From assembly GCF_001435845.1 (NCBI RefSeq), contig NZ_CM003596.1:2775298-2839297 (forward strand): DNA of 64,000 nucleotides, in the 5' to 3' direction. Numbering within the stretch: position 1 is the stretch's first letter; each line of letters begins with the position of its first letter. This DNA is from Psychrobacter sp. P11G3 (GTDB lineage Bacteria > Pseudomonadota > Gammaproteobacteria > Pseudomonadales > Moraxellaceae). The translations under genes and the position numbers were made by a program. Positions 46,361-57,163 of the stretch are shown piece by piece. Below the pieces are notes generated by a model. The model searched no databases. It was not told where the DNA came from and saw only the letters and a list, made by a program, of their open reading frames with translations.

Positions 46361-47524
46361 ATGGCAGGATTGCTTAGCATCTCCGAACCTGACGCCACCC
46401 AGCCAACTGATCTAGCCACTCAGCCAGATGCGACCAACAGTGATTTTTTGGCCAGCATAGCTACAGACGCGACTCAAACTGATAATAAAGTAGTTACAAC
46501 ATATAGCCGTGAAGAAATCGCGCAACTGTTTGACTTACCTCTAATGGACTTGCTGTTACAAGCACAAACCATCCATAGAAAGCATTTTACTGCTAATGAA
46601 GTACAGATCAGCACGCTACTCTCTATCAAAACGGGCAACTGCCCTGAAGATTGCGGCTACTGCTCACAGTCAGGCCATCATCGCGACACCACCAAACTAC
46701 AAGCAGAAAAACGCATAGAAGTTGACAAAGTCATCGCAGCGGCCAAACGTGCCAAAAACAGTGGCTCATCGCGTTTCTGTATGGGTGCCGCGTGGAAACA
46801 TCCAAGTGCCAAAGACATGCCCTATGTGGTTGAGCTGATCAAAGAAGTAAAAGCACTGGGACTTGAAACTTGCATGACACTAGGCATGCTTGATACCAAT
46901 CAGGCAACACAGTTGGCCGATGCAGGGTTGGATTACTACAACCATAACCTAGATACTTCACGCAGCTACTATGAGCAAGTCGTCAGCACGCGCAGCTATG
47001 ATGAGCGTTTAGATACGATAGAAAACGTGCGTAACTCTGGCATTAATGTCTGTAGTGGTAATATCGTTGGTATGGGCGAAAGCCGTGATGATCGCATCGA
47101 TTGGGTACTTGAACTGCTAAAAATGCCAAAAGCGCCTGAATCAATTCCAGTTAACTTATTAGTACCTATTGCAGGTACACCGATTGGGGATAAAGTATTA
47201 GCCGAAGGTCAGCTGTCTGTACTTGAGTGGATTCGTACTATTGCGGTCGCCCGTATTTGCTGCCCGACTAGCTACGTGCGCCTATCTGCTGGCCGCGAAA
47301 GTCTGTCAGATTCTGAGCAAGCGTTGGCATTTATGGCAGGCGCTAACTCATTCTTTTATGGTGACAAGCTTCTTACTACTGGTAATGCCAGCCAGTCAGG
47401 TGACGACAGACTCATGCGTGAGCTTGGCCTAACCAAACAGTTTGCCGCACCAAGAGCGCCTAAAGTACTGCCTGTAATGGATGCGATGAATGGTCATCAA
47501 ACACAAGTTGTATTGGCAGATTAA
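46361..47524 (+). CDS. bioB: Biotin synthase
   Basis: BioB is a radical-SAM enzyme that inserts sulfur into dethiobiotin. The cluster motif CPEDCGYC (Cys94, Cys98, Cys101) and [16 protein letters not shown] context are intact; SRFCMGAAW and YNHNLDTS follow as usual, and RLSAGRESL is present. The N-terminus is about 40 residues longer than in E. coli, with a low-complexity Thr/Asp/Gln-rich stretch that should be disordered. It is alone, not in a bio operon, with hemJ 37 bp downstream on the same strand, which suggests co-transcription. AAAGGAC precedes the start. Confidence 0.96.
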   Translation: MAGLLSISEPDATQPTDLATQPDATNSDFLASIATDATQTDNKVVTTYSREEIAQLFDLPLMDLLLQAQTIHRKHFTANEVQISTLLSIKTGNCPEDCGYCSQSGHHRDTTKLQAEKRIEVDKVIAAAKRAKNSGSSRFCMGAAWKHPSAKDMPYVVELIKEVKALGLETCMTLGMLDTNQATQLADAGLDYYNHNLDTSRSYYEQVVSTRSYDERLDTIENVRNSGINVCSGNIVGMGESRDDRIDWVLELLKMPKAPESIPVNLLVPIAGTPIGDKVLAEGQLSVLEWIRTIAVARICCPTSYVRLSAGRESLSDSEQALAFMAGANSFFYGDKLLTTGNASQSGDDRLMRELGLTKQFAAPRAPKVLPVMDAMNGHQTQVVLAD

Positions 47525-47561
47525 GCCCACGCTAAAAAATATAAGCTAAGCAAGAGAAACT

Positions 47562-47999
47562 ATGATGGCAGATTATTTTAACTGGATTAAAGCGGCGCAC
47601 ATTATCTCGATGGTCTGCTGGTTTGCAGCGATATTTTATTTGCCGCGCCTGTTCGTCTATCATGCGATGAGCGACGATAGCATCAGTCATGAGCGCTTTG
47701 CCATTATGGAGCGCAAGCTGTATCGCGGCATCATGACTCCATCGATGATAGCGACATGGATCTTTGGTCTATGGATGTTAGGACTGGGCTGGGATGTCTA
47801 TAAAACCCAAGGCTGGCTACACGTAAAATTGCTATTAGTAGTGCTGCTGTCAGGCTATCATGGCGCTTGCGGCTTTTATCGTAAAAAGCTAATTGATAAT
47901 CCACACTATAAAACGCATAAATTCTGGCGCTGGTTTAATGAAGTGCCTGTCTTTGCCTTAGTGATTATCGTCATTCTAGTCGTGGTAAAACCGTTTTAA
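47562..47999 (+). CDS. hemJ: Protoporphyrinogen oxidase HemJ (CopD-like/UPF0093)
   Basis: A 145-residue membrane protein with four helices and the HemJ features: KAAHIISMVCWFAAIF with the conserved His, LYRGIMTPSMIATWIFG, and HVKLLLVVLLSGYHG. HemJ converts protoporphyrinogen IX to protoporphyrin IX in haem synthesis in many proteobacteria without HemG/HemY. It likely shares a transcript with bioB. A start at 47565 (second ATG) is equally possible. Confidence 0.9.
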   Translation: MMADYFNWIKAAHIISMVCWFAAIFYLPRLFVYHAMSDDSISHERFAIMERKLYRGIMTPSMIATWIFGLWMLGLGWDVYKTQGWLHVKLLLVVLLSGYHGACGFYRKKLIDNPHYKTHKFWRWFNEVPVFALVIIVILVVVKPF

Positions 48000-48028
48000 T
48001 ATAAGAAAAACCATTTAACCTGTAAAGC

Positions 48029-48068
48029 AAAAGCGTCCGTAACTTCAATGAGTTGCGGACGCTTTTTT
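48029..48068. terminator. Terminator of bioB-hemJ
   Basis: AAAAGCGTCCG pairs with CGGACGCTTTT, with a T-run on the plus strand and A-run on the other, serving the convergent gene as well. Confidence 0.92.
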
Positions 48069-48110
48069 ATTCACTTATAGAACAGGTTGTCAAACTGGAG
48101 ATATCGAACA

Positions 48111-48749
48111 CTAAACGCTCGGACGCATAATTTGATAAACATTGCTTAAGTCATAAACGCGATAACGAGCTGGCTCACGGCGATTTTCACCAGCATAGCT
48201 CAGTATCAATGCCTGCTTGGCACGCTCATCGACCCAACCGACGAACAGACCACTATGCTCGACGCCATTGTAACCATGATTGATATAATAGAGCCAGTCG
48301 CCTGCTTCAATCTCACTGCTACTAGCATAGGGCCCTTGCGCATAAGTGCCTTTGTGTATGGTATTACGCGATACCCCTGCCCGATTGAATACCGCATTTA
48401 AATAGTCCCAGCAGCCACCTTGAATAATCGTGCGCTCGTTAAGTGCCATTTTTCGGGCGGTACTGACCACCTCACGTGCTGCCATACTACTCTGCGTCTC
48501 GGCATTGCTCAATAGCGGTAGATACTCGCTATCGACATTGTCATAGTTGCCTGATAAAAACACTGGTAAGACTGTAGGTGCTGAACGCTGTACCTCAGGA
48601 TAACGATAGGACGTATTCATCGTTGGTTGAATAGATTTTTGAGCGATAAGCATACTCATACTATCTGCATGGGCTTGTCCTACCATGCCGCAGGTAAATA
48701 GTAAAAAACCGCACAACGCGGCGACTGGCGATATAGACAAACGCAGCAT
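48111..48749 (-). CDS. Secreted NlpC/P60-like (putative cysteine amidase) protein
   Basis: The 212-residue protein has a signal peptide (about 1-28, cleavage after AHA) and a C-terminal region with a Cys in GGCWDYL (Cys113) and a His in VEHSGLFVGW (His165), spaced as in NlpC/P60 cysteine peptidases or related papain-like amidases. A polar pair YINHGYNG lies between. It would act in the periplasm on the cell wall if active. Sequence similarity to a specific family is not certain, because the core strand pattern is short and no third catalytic residue is obvious. It is monocistronic. Confidence 0.55.
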   Translation of the reverse strand: MLRLSISPVAALCGFLLFTCGMVGQAHADSMSMLIAQKSIQPTMNTSYRYPEVQRSAPTVLPVFLSGNYDNVDSEYLPLLSNAETQSSMAAREVVSTARKMALNERTIIQGGCWDYLNAVFNRAGVSRNTIHKGTYAQGPYASSSEIEAGDWLYYINHGYNGVEHSGLFVGWVDERAKQALILSYAGENRREPARYRVYDLSNVYQIMRPSV

Positions 48750-49014
48750 GACTAACTCCTTGTCAACTAAATCTCAATGACAGTATCAATAATAAGAAGG
48801 ATAAATTTTATAATCCTACTTATAAACCATTTGCGCACAAATCTGCAAGCACTATTCGCCTGCGATAGGTGATAGACGGTATAAATATACTGATAGATGA
48901 CAATATTGGGAAGAGGCATGTCGAATGAAATTTAAAATGACACTTGAGTTTGAAGTTTAGATAATACCAAGATGATAGCCATGCTTTCATAAAGTATGAA
49001 ATTGAGAAATGATA

Positions 49015-49506
49015 CTAATTACTCTTCATTTTAATATTTACATGGCGTTTCGTTAGCGCTTGCCCTTCTAAGATAGCTTTCGCAGCTTTTGCTTCTTGAG
49101 CAATCTCAAAGCCAGTAATACGATATTTACGGACGTCACTGCTATCGACAATCTGTAATTGCTCGCCAATCAGTGTTATCTTATCACCGTCAGTCAAATG
49201 AATATGTTCACGCTTACCTAAATTATCATGTACCAGCTCACCCGCCCGAACCCATAACGTCCCGCTGCTAATCATGCCACTCATGGATTTTTTCTGCTGT
49301 TGACGCTTTTTGTTAAACACAAAACTACCGATAATAAGAAGCGCAAGTGCACCAATGGCTAGACGCTCAGGCAATAAGCTCATCGCCATAGCGACTGCGA
49401 CGGCCCCTACCAATAATGCAGAACCAAACCAAAACATGCCATTATCAGCAGCACTTGATTGCCCTTGTAAGGTGATTTTGGCGCCATCATCAGTCAGCTT
49501 TAGCAT
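49015..49506 (-). CDS. Two-TM protein of unknown function
   Basis: The 163-residue protein has a short N-terminal strand region, two closely spaced membrane segments (about 24-43 and 50-63), a basic loop KKRQQQKK and a soluble C-terminal domain of beta character (TLWVRAGELVHDN, ITLIGEQLQIVDS). I do not recognise the family. It is flanked by a 265-bp spacer downstream and sits 118 bp downstream of rph on the same strand, without a clear terminator between. Confidence 0.6.
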   Translation of the reverse strand: MLKLTDDGAKITLQGQSSAADNGMFWFGSALLVGAVAVAMAMSLLPERLAIGALALLIIGSFVFNKKRQQQKKSMSGMISSGTLWVRAGELVHDNLGKREHIHLTDGDKITLIGEQLQIVDSSDVRKYRITGFEIAQEAKAAKAILEGQALTKRHVNIKMKSN

Positions 49507-49624
49507 GTGTTGTTACCTATTACGTAATGTACGAATATTTTCTATTAAAAAACTGCCTATTAGCAGCTAACAGGCAGTTATTGACACTAAAAACAAAGAC
49601 AGTGTGTTGTATCTAAACGCTAGT

Positions 49625-50341
49625 CTACCAACCAAGCGCCGTCTGTTGCATTTTAATCAATTCAGCGATGCCTTTTTCAGCTAATGACAGCATAGCATCT
49701 GCTTGAGCACGAGTGAACGGCTTTTCTTCAGCAGTACCTTGCAGCTCAATGTACTCGCCTTTCTGGGTCATCACAACGTTCAAGTCGGTATCACAGCTAG
49801 AGTCTTCTTCGTAGTTCAGATCAAGATATGCTTCGCCATCTTTCATACCAACGGAAACCGCAGCAACCAATCCGATTAGCGGATCTGCTTTAAGTTTCTT
49901 GGCCTTTTGGATACTCTCTAGCGCATCGATAAGCGCAATCGCAGCACCAGTGATACTGGCCGTGCGAGTACCACCATCCGCTTGCAGTACATCGCAATCA
50001 AGATAGATGGTGTTTTCACCAAGTTTACTCAGATCAATCATGGCACGTAAACTACGACCGATCAAACGCTGAATCTCTTGCGTACGACCTGACTGCTTAC
50101 CGCGAGCCGCTTCACGCTGATTGCGCGTGTTGGTCGCGCGTGGCAACATGCCATACTCGGCTGTGATCCAACCTTTGCCTTTACCCTTGAGCCAGCGCGG
50201 CACACCAGATTCTACACTGGCAGTACATAGTACCTTGGTATCGCCAAAACTTACCAATACTGACCCTTCAGCATGCTTCGTATAATGGCGCTCAAAGCTG
50301 ATCGAGCGAAGTTGGTCAAGCTCACGATTGTCAATACGCAT
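49625..50341 (-). CDS. rph: RNase PH
   Basis: A 238-residue phosphate-dependent 3'-5' exoribonuclease that matures tRNA 3' ends. Typical blocks are present from the N-terminus: [49 protein letters not shown], and [11 protein letters not shown] with the phosphate/catalytic Asp in [10 protein letters not shown]. Length equals that of E. coli RNase PH. It stands between the 2-TM gene and the fadD pair. Confidence 0.95.
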   Translation of the reverse strand: MRIDNRELDQLRSISFERHYTKHAEGSVLVSFGDTKVLCTASVESGVPRWLKGKGKGWITAEYGMLPRATNTRNQREAARGKQSGRTQEIQRLIGRSLRAMIDLSKLGENTIYLDCDVLQADGGTRTASITGAAIALIDALESIQKAKKLKADPLIGLVAAVSVGMKDGEAYLDLNYEEDSSCDTDLNVVMTQKGEYIELQGTAEEKPFTRAQADAMLSLAEKGIAELIKMQQTALGW

Positions 50342-50522
50342 AAAAATTCCTAGTACAATGTTATAAAAGCAGTGTCATAAAAATACCTATCAGTCGTTAG
50401 TAAACACATTGATAGGTATGTAGTCGACTAAAATCTTAAGATATCCTAACGTGACAACGGCGCAATAGCAAGATTCGCACCTGCCATTACGCCATCGTTA
50501 TCAACAGAATGTCAGATATAAA

Positions 50523-52322
50523 CTACTCTAACCCTTCCATCTTACGCAATTCCTTACGTAGGATTTTGCCAACGTTCGACTTTGGTAATTCGTCAACGAA
50601 CTGTATATGACGTGGGCGCTTATAGCCAGTCAGTTGTTTTTTGCCATATTCTAGTAGCTCTTTTTCAGTCACGTTGCCTTTTTTGACCACAAACAGCTTT
50701 GGCTCTTCGCCGCGATCATCGTTCGGTACACCAATAGCACCGCATTCTACGACTGCTGGATGCTCACTCATCGCCTCTTCGATTTCGTTTGGATAGACGT
50801 TAAAACCAGACACTAAAATCATGTCTTTTTTGCGATCGACAATTTTGATAAAGCCTTTTTCGTCCATGATGCCGATATCGCCCGTTTTTAAGTAACCGCT
50901 AGCCGTAAAAGATTCTGCGGTTTCTTTCGGACGATTCTGATAACCAATCATGACCTGTGGACCTTTTACGCAGATTTCACCGCGATCGCCCATGGCTACT
51001 ATATTTTCGTCATCATCAATGAGCACAATATCCGTACTAGGCGCAGGAATACCGATTTTTCCAGTAAATTCCGCAATAGTCATCGGATTAAATGCTACCA
51101 CAGGTGAGGTCTCAGACAAGCCATAACCTTCAACGATAGGCAGGCCAGTGATTTTATGCCATTCCTTCGCTACGCTAGGTAATACTGACATACCGCCGCC
51201 GATAGACGCTTTTAGATTAGAAAAGTCCAAATCAGCAAAGTTATCTTTGTGTACTAAGCCGTTAAACAAAGTATTCACCGCAGGGATAAACGCTGGCTTG
51301 TACTTGGCCATCTCTTTGATAAGCCCATCAAGATCGCGCGGATTTGGAATGAGTAGCGAGGCATAACCTTGATACATACTACACATGCCGCAGACCATAA
51401 ATGAGAATACGTGATATAACGGCAGTGCGGTCAAAATCACATCTCTACCATCTATATCATCATCAAATGCACTGTTCATCAGCGCGCTGACCTGTAGCAT
51501 GTTAGCGACTAGATTGCCGTGAGACAGCATCGCGCCTTTCGCTACTCCCGTCGTACCACCAGTATATTGCAGTAGCGCTACATCGCTTAAGTTTAACTCA
51601 GGTCGTTGGTACTTACTGGCTGATTCCGCATTTAAGGCATGCTTGAAGCTCACGCTATTCGGTATGCTATAAGCAGGAATCATCTTTTTGACATGACGAG
51701 CCACAAGATTAACCACGGCTCCTTTAATCGTACCTAGCATATCACCAATGGTACACACGACTACATGCTCTACCTGACCTTTGTCTTCAGCATCTTGATA
51801 GGTCTTGGCAAAGTTTTCAACGATAAATAGCGCTTTCGCACCACTGTCATGCAACTGATGTGACAGCTCACGGCTGGTGTATAGAGGGTTTACATTGACC
51901 AACACCATCCCTGCGCGAATGATACCCAAAGCGACCACTGGATACTGCAAGACGTTGGGCATCATTACCCCAACTTTATCGCCTGCAACCAGTCCTATTG
52001 ACTGCAAATAGCTAGCAATCTGGCGACTATATAGATCTAATTGCTTAAAAGTAATCGATGAGCCCATGCAGATATAGGCAGGTTTTTGGCCATAACGGCT
52101 AAAATTACGCTCGAACACATCCAGTAAAGAGGTATTGTCTTCTGGCATCTCGATAGTAGCATCGATGCTATAGCGCTCATAAGCGCTCAGCCACGGACTA
52201 TCACCGTCGATGGTCGGCATAGTAGGAAACGCATTGCTTTGATAAATGTCGTTAGTAGTATTGTCTTTATCATTAGTTGCAGCGCTATTATCTGCCGTTT
52301 TTTTATTAATATTATCCGTCAT
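50523..52322 (-). CDS. fadD: Long-chain fatty-acid-CoA ligase, paralogue 1
   Basis: The 599-residue AMP-forming ligase activates fatty acids to acyl-CoA for beta-oxidation, matching FadE elsewhere in the window. The P-loop YTGGTTGVAKGAML (about 250), the GYGLSE motif and the FadD signature TGDIGIMDEKGFIKIVDRKK are intact, and the catalytic Lys in KSNVGKILRK at the C-terminus is present. A 38-residue N-terminal extension of K/T/N/D residues has no match. A second copy lies upstream at 52832 on the same strand, separated by a terminator, so the genes are likely independent units. Confidence 0.93.
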   Translation of the reverse strand: MTDNINKKTADNSAATNDKDNTTNDIYQSNAFPTMPTIDGDSPWLSAYERYSIDATIEMPEDNTSLLDVFERNFSRYGQKPAYICMGSSITFKQLDLYSRQIASYLQSIGLVAGDKVGVMMPNVLQYPVVALGIIRAGMVLVNVNPLYTSRELSHQLHDSGAKALFIVENFAKTYQDAEDKGQVEHVVVCTIGDMLGTIKGAVVNLVARHVKKMIPAYSIPNSVSFKHALNAESASKYQRPELNLSDVALLQYTGGTTGVAKGAMLSHGNLVANMLQVSALMNSAFDDDIDGRDVILTALPLYHVFSFMVCGMCSMYQGYASLLIPNPRDLDGLIKEMAKYKPAFIPAVNTLFNGLVHKDNFADLDFSNLKASIGGGMSVLPSVAKEWHKITGLPIVEGYGLSETSPVVAFNPMTIAEFTGKIGIPAPSTDIVLIDDDENIVAMGDRGEICVKGPQVMIGYQNRPKETAESFTASGYLKTGDIGIMDEKGFIKIVDRKKDMILVSGFNVYPNEIEEAMSEHPAVVECGAIGVPNDDRGEEPKLFVVKKGNVTEKELLEYGKKQLTGYKRPRHIQFVDELPKSNVGKILRKELRKMEGLE

Positions 52323-52831
52323 AATTTTCCCTAAATGTTACTGTTAAAAACATTGAATATGCTAATGGAAACACCATTTTTTATGATTATCGCTGACAGC
52401 AGAAGCTTATGAATAAGAAATAGATAAGTATGAACGGGTTTGTCATTCATAAGCTTTGCAAATTAAAGTGTATTGCTGGGTCTATGATAAATAATACTAC
52501 CACTCAGTACGACCAAGTCGAAAACGATATTTACTACCATGATTTTGCCTGTTACCTTGAGCAGAACCAGTACGATTTTTTGGATGAAAACAAAAATACG
52601 TCGATGGGCACTATAGCAGTTTTAATAGATATTCTCTATTAATAGTAGCTGTCATCCGCAAATGTCAAAAGCGATAAAGACAAAAAAATGATAAGACAGC
52701 ATGGTTGCAGCCTTATCATTTTTGGTTACTACTTTAGTTACGACAGTATCTAATCGAGCGTTACTTTCACATGTATCTTTAGTTGATACACGCAGCTATC
52801 AAACAACTCTCTAGGTGCGTGTATCAGCAAA
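52323..52831. other. Spacer between the two fadD genes
   Basis: The 509 bases carry the terminator of the upstream fadD copy and the promoter region of fadD copy 1. A 70-codon plus-strand frame at 52430-52642 has no ribosome binding site; it is not annotated as a gene. Confidence 0.5.
52684..52723 (-). terminator. Terminator of fadD paralogue 2
   Basis: AAAAAATGATAAG on the left pairs with CTTATCATTTTT on the right across a 16-base loop; on the minus strand the hairpin ends in T residues. Confidence 0.8.
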
Positions 52832-54559
52832 TTAACCGTGGTTTTTTTCTTCAAGTACGCGTAAATCTTTGCGCAAAATCTTACCAACGTTCGATTTTGG
52901 TAGCTCATCAATAAACTCAACACGACGAGGACGCTTATAACCTGTTAGGTTCTCTTTACCGTACTCAAGAACTTCTTCGGTAGTCAGACTAGGATCATTA
53001 CGGACAACATAGATCTTAGGAATCTCACCGCTTTTCTCGTCTTCGATACCGATGACACCACATTCTAAAATCTTAGGATGGCCAGCCATGACTTCTTCGA
53101 CTTCGTTTGGATAAACGTTAAAACCAGACACCAAAATCATGTCTTTTTTGCGGTCAACGATGGTCACATATCCGTTGTCAGCCATGATACCGATATCACC
53201 AGTACGGAAGTACCCATCTGCTGTCATGACTTCGGCAGTAGCATCTTCACGGTTCCAGTAACCTTTCATGACCTGTGGACCACGAACACTAATCTCACCG
53301 CGCTCACCAAGTGCCACTTCATTACCTGCATCATCCAAAATTGCCACATCTGTTGCTGGCATCGGTACACCAATGGTACCTGTGAATGTTTTACTGTTGC
53401 TAGGATTAGAGGTCGCAACTGGTGCTGTTTCAGACAGGCCGTAACCTTGAATGATAATATTACCAGTTACTTGACGCCATTTTTCTGCTGTTGGGCTCAG
53501 TACTGCCATGCCGCCGCCCATCGATTGACGCAGCTTGCTATGATCCATCGCGATAAATTCTTCGTTGTTAGCAAGTGCGTTGAACAACGTGTTTACCGCT
53601 GGGAAGAACGCTGGTGGATTGGCTTTATATGCTTTTAACAAGCTATCAAGATCGCGTGGGTTTGGTACTAATAGAACCACACAACCGCGATACAGACCGA
53701 ACATGCCACATACGGTAAATGAGAAAATATGATACATCGGCAATGCCGTCATAATCACAGGTTGCTCACCTCTTTGATCGAAATCATCAAAAGCAGTGCC
53801 CAAAAAGGTATTAGACTGAATTAAATTTGCTACCAAGTTTTTGTGCGTTAGCATTGCGCCTTTCGCCACACCTGTCGTACCACCGGTATATTGTAGGACG
53901 GCGATATCATCGAGTGTGATATTGGTTGGGCGCTTATATTTGCTAGCCGTGACTTGCTTTAGTGCTGTTTTGAAGCTGATGCTATTAGAAATACTATAGT
54001 CTGGTACCATTTTTTTGACATGGCGGACGACCGTATTAACCATAAAGCCTTTGAGCGTACCCATCAAATCGCCCATACCAGTAATCACGACTTTATCGAC
54101 CACATTGCGACCGATGTCTTGATAGGTTTTGGCAAAGTTTTCGACCATGATTAGCACTTTGGCGTCTGAATCAGTCAGCTGATGTTCAAGCTCTCTGGTA
54201 GTGTACAGAGGGTTGACGTTGACTAAGGTAAAGCCTGCACGTAGTACAGCGATGACAGAGATTGGTAACTGCAAAATGTTGGGCATCATGACCGCAACTT
54301 TATCGCCTTTGACCAATCCTAATGACTGTAGATAAGCGGCCATTTGACGGCTGTATAGATCCACTTCTTGGAAGCTTAACGATGAACCCATGCAGATATA
54401 GGCAGTTTTATCAGCATTTTCAGCGAAGCTTTTTTCGAAAATATCGATAAGTGACGTATTATCGGCTGGCAACTCAATGTCATACTCCAGACCAAGTTCT
54501 TCATACGTTTTTAGCCAAACTTTATCGTCACGACGGGTTAAGTTTCCTTGATTTTCCAT
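52832..54559 (-). CDS. fadD: Long-chain fatty-acid-CoA ligase, paralogue 2
   Basis: The 575-residue protein is a close paralogue of the previous gene, with the same P-loop YTGGTTGVAKGAML (about 222), GYGLSETAPV and TGDIGIMADNGYVTIVDRKK blocks and the catalytic Lys in SNVGKILRKDL. It lacks the long N-terminal extension of paralogue 1. The two differ through the substrate-pocket region, so different chain-length ranges are possible (inference). AGGAG on the minus strand supports the start. Confidence 0.93.
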   Translation of the reverse strand: MENQGNLTRRDDKVWLKTYEELGLEYDIELPADNTSLIDIFEKSFAENADKTAYICMGSSLSFQEVDLYSRQMAAYLQSLGLVKGDKVAVMMPNILQLPISVIAVLRAGFTLVNVNPLYTTRELEHQLTDSDAKVLIMVENFAKTYQDIGRNVVDKVVITGMGDLMGTLKGFMVNTVVRHVKKMVPDYSISNSISFKTALKQVTASKYKRPTNITLDDIAVLQYTGGTTGVAKGAMLTHKNLVANLIQSNTFLGTAFDDFDQRGEQPVIMTALPMYHIFSFTVCGMFGLYRGCVVLLVPNPRDLDSLLKAYKANPPAFFPAVNTLFNALANNEEFIAMDHSKLRQSMGGGMAVLSPTAEKWRQVTGNIIIQGYGLSETAPVATSNPSNSKTFTGTIGVPMPATDVAILDDAGNEVALGERGEISVRGPQVMKGYWNREDATAEVMTADGYFRTGDIGIMADNGYVTIVDRKKDMILVSGFNVYPNEVEEVMAGHPKILECGVIGIEDEKSGEIPKIYVVRNDPSLTTEEVLEYGKENLTGYKRPRRVEFIDELPKSNVGKILRKDLRVLEEKNHG

Positions 54560-54912
54560 AATCTTTTCTCTCCTAGTAATAATACATTACCGTCAACCCA
54601 CGCCAATCACAGTGTGATAAATATACAAAACGTCAGAGTCTTGCCTATCGTTATGATAAAAAGCAAGGCGGCGACATATTTGTATAGTGCTGAGCGAACA
54701 ATATAGCGGTAAATAGCCCTTTGTTCATTAACATACACACTTTATACATAGTACTCAATACAAAAGATTGCTACACCAGTTCTCAAATAGGCTTGACGCT
54801 CAATATCCCTATAAATATCAATATATTAGACTAAAAATATCAGTCAAGCCATTAGAAAATATGACCCTTGACTTTTGCTCCCTAATGACCATCCCGACAC
54901 GATATCTGTTCA
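54560..54912. other. Spacer between fadD paralogue 2 and the YfbK-type gene
   Basis: The 353 bases are non-coding, with an A/T-rich run and an imperfect hairpin CTTGACGC...AGTCAAG near 54790-54850. Only the fadD promoter is expected here. Confidence 0.45.
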
Positions 54913-56706
54913 CTATCGGCTATTTTTCAGCGCACTCGCCAGCTCAGTCAACGTCACAAAGTTGCGACGAGTACCATCAGTATCGCTACTTGGTCTATCT
55001 GCGATACTACTTTTGACAAGTTTAGTGCTATCACTGTACTGCCAATCATTAATATAATCGCTTTGAGTCAAGCGTTGACCGAACCCTGCTACTGCCATCG
55101 CAAACTGAGTATCGATACTGGCTTTATTTAAAGCGTGGCTAGTTTTATTAATCGGTTGGCTAACGAGTTTGGAGCTACCACCTGTCGGTGCTTTATAACG
55201 AATTTTTAGATAGCCAAGCTCATTAGATTTCTGTTTGTTATTCGAACTAATACTGGCATTGCTGTCAGCATATCGACGATCGCTATATAACCCTTTCTGT
55301 CCTTTTGGTGTCACTTCAAACAAGGCGATAACCGCCTTACCTGCCCCGAGCTCCCCTGCATCAATTTTGTCATTATTGAAGTCTTCTTCAGCCAGTACAC
55401 GATTTTCATAACCAATCAAGCGCCACTCACTCACCACATCAGGATTAAATTCAACTTGGACTTTTACGTCTTTAGCAACGGTGTTAAATGTCGCGGCTAA
55501 TTCATCACCAAAGACTTTTTTTGCTTCGGTTAAGCTGTCAATATAACTGTAATTACCATTGCCGTTATCCGCCATCTGCTCCATCATGTGATCGTTCAGA
55601 TTACCGCGACCGAAGCCAACGGTAGACAAAGAGATACCGCGATCGCGATTGGCTTTGACCAAATCAAGCATCTCATCGACATCACTAATACCGACATTAA
55701 AATCGCCATCCGTTAACATCATGATTCGATTGATACCGTTCTTTTTTAAACCCTGCTCAGCTTGCCTGTAGGCCAATTTCAGAGCATCTTCGCCATTGGT
55801 CGAGCCTGAGGCGTTTAATCCCTCGATCGCAGCCAATATTTTTGCTTTTTGGTCACCACTGGTCGTAGGTAACGCCACACTAGTACTACCTGAGTAGGTC
55901 ACAATACTGATGCTGTCTTGGGCACGCATTTGCCCTGTCAACAACTTAAGCGACGACTGTGCCAATGGTAGCTTATCGCGTGACGACATAGACCCTGAGA
56001 CATCTACCAAAAATACGAGATTGGCAGGTGGCATAGACTGCTTATCCGTTTTTTGCGACCAGCTACTATCAACGGCTTTGATACCGACTTTGACGATTTT
56101 ATTATCCTGATCTGCCCTATCCCAAGGTGAGTCCACTACTTCAGTTGATACGACAAACGGGGCACTACCTAAGCGTTTGCCATCATCAAATTGATAGTTA
56201 AAATAATTAATCAATTCCTCTACCCGTACGGCATCAACAGGTGGTAGTTGACCCTCGTTTAAATAGCGGCGCACATTGGCGTAGCTGCCCGTATCGGTAT
56301 CGATAGACAAGGTTGATACCGCCATATCCGTAGTTCGATGTACAGGATTAGCTGCGTTTTTTTGATAGTTGTCTTTTGCCTCTGGCGTGACTATGATGCT
56401 CGGTGATGGGCGTACGATACCTGTCTGCGCCGCAGAACGTATCATCATCTGTTGGCTGATGACGGATGGCCTGACGCTGGGTGACGCCATGATAGACTCT
56501 GACATCACTGCTGCATCTTGATTGACTGTGCTGCTTGTCTCGGCTGGTAGCGTTTTGCTCATTTGTGAAGTATTACAGGCTGTCAATCCTAGACTGGCTA
56601 CAGCAGTAATCAACAGCACATTTCTAGTAGTGTTTTTCCCTAGGTGCTTACTTTCGTTTTTTAGTATGGTAGAGGCAGATATTTTAGATAAAGGGTCAAA
56701 TGACAT
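54913..56706 (-). CDS. YfbK-type vWA lipoprotein
   Basis: The 597-residue protein has a charged N-terminus, then a signal segment and lipobox LTAC (Cys44), so it is an envelope lipoprotein. The middle carries the YfbK N-terminal region, then a von Willebrand A domain with MIDAS DVSGSMSS (about 235) and a distal TDGDFNVG, and the C-terminal DUF3520-like region. YfbK proteins are uncharacterised; the MIDAS should bind a divalent cation and a protein partner. It is a single-gene unit, divergent to parC. Confidence 0.88.
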   Translation of the reverse strand: MSFDPLSKISASTILKNESKHLGKNTTRNVLLITAVASLGLTACNTSQMSKTLPAETSSTVNQDAAVMSESIMASPSVRPSVISQQMMIRSAAQTGIVRPSPSIIVTPEAKDNYQKNAANPVHRTTDMAVSTLSIDTDTGSYANVRRYLNEGQLPPVDAVRVEELINYFNYQFDDGKRLGSAPFVVSTEVVDSPWDRADQDNKIVKVGIKAVDSSWSQKTDKQSMPPANLVFLVDVSGSMSSRDKLPLAQSSLKLLTGQMRAQDSISIVTYSGSTSVALPTTSGDQKAKILAAIEGLNASGSTNGEDALKLAYRQAEQGLKKNGINRIMMLTDGDFNVGISDVDEMLDLVKANRDRGISLSTVGFGRGNLNDHMMEQMADNGNGNYSYIDSLTEAKKVFGDELAATFNTVAKDVKVQVEFNPDVVSEWRLIGYENRVLAEEDFNNDKIDAGELGAGKAVIALFEVTPKGQKGLYSDRRYADSNASISSNNKQKSNELGYLKIRYKAPTGGSSKLVSQPINKTSHALNKASIDTQFAMAVAGFGQRLTQSDYINDWQYSDSTKLVKSSIADRPSSDTDGTRRNFVTLTELASALKNSR

Positions 56707-57163
56707 AACAGAAACTCCTTATTGTAAGATAATTCAGTAGCGACTTGTCCGTGTCAATATATGGTTAATGCTATCTAAATAGGCAAAGCAGCCGCCTTCT
56801 TCAGTCTATTAACTGTCATACTTTCAGTTATTAATTTTGCATTAAAACTATTCTGTACCTACTTTTTATAGACTAATAATAGATAAAATATCCTAAATAA
56901 AAACGATTAAACCTTAAGACATTTATTAACCATATAAAAAACAAATATTAGATTTACTATACTTAACTTAATCTATAAAAGCTATGAATCACCATACTAT
57001 AAAAGACCTTTATAAGCGCTTATTTTAAGCACGTCACGAGATGTCGTATATTCTGACATACGTCTTTTTAATTGGTGCAATATCCTTTACGATAGCACTA
57101 TCCTATTTGTATGCTTGAACCAATTATCTATACCTATTAAAACTGATAAGTGAATCCTATTTT
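56707..57163. other. Divergent spacer upstream of parC
   Basis: The 457 bases are AT-rich. The 12-base palindrome ATAAGCGCTTAT lies at 57012-57023 about 140 bp before parC. No gene is seen. Promoters for the YfbK-type gene and parC must lie here. Confidence 0.45.

Noticed and set aside
52430..52642. 70-codon plus-strand frame between the fadD genes
   Set aside because: It has no ribosome binding site, no recognisable family and lies across the fadD promoter region; a chance frame is more likely.
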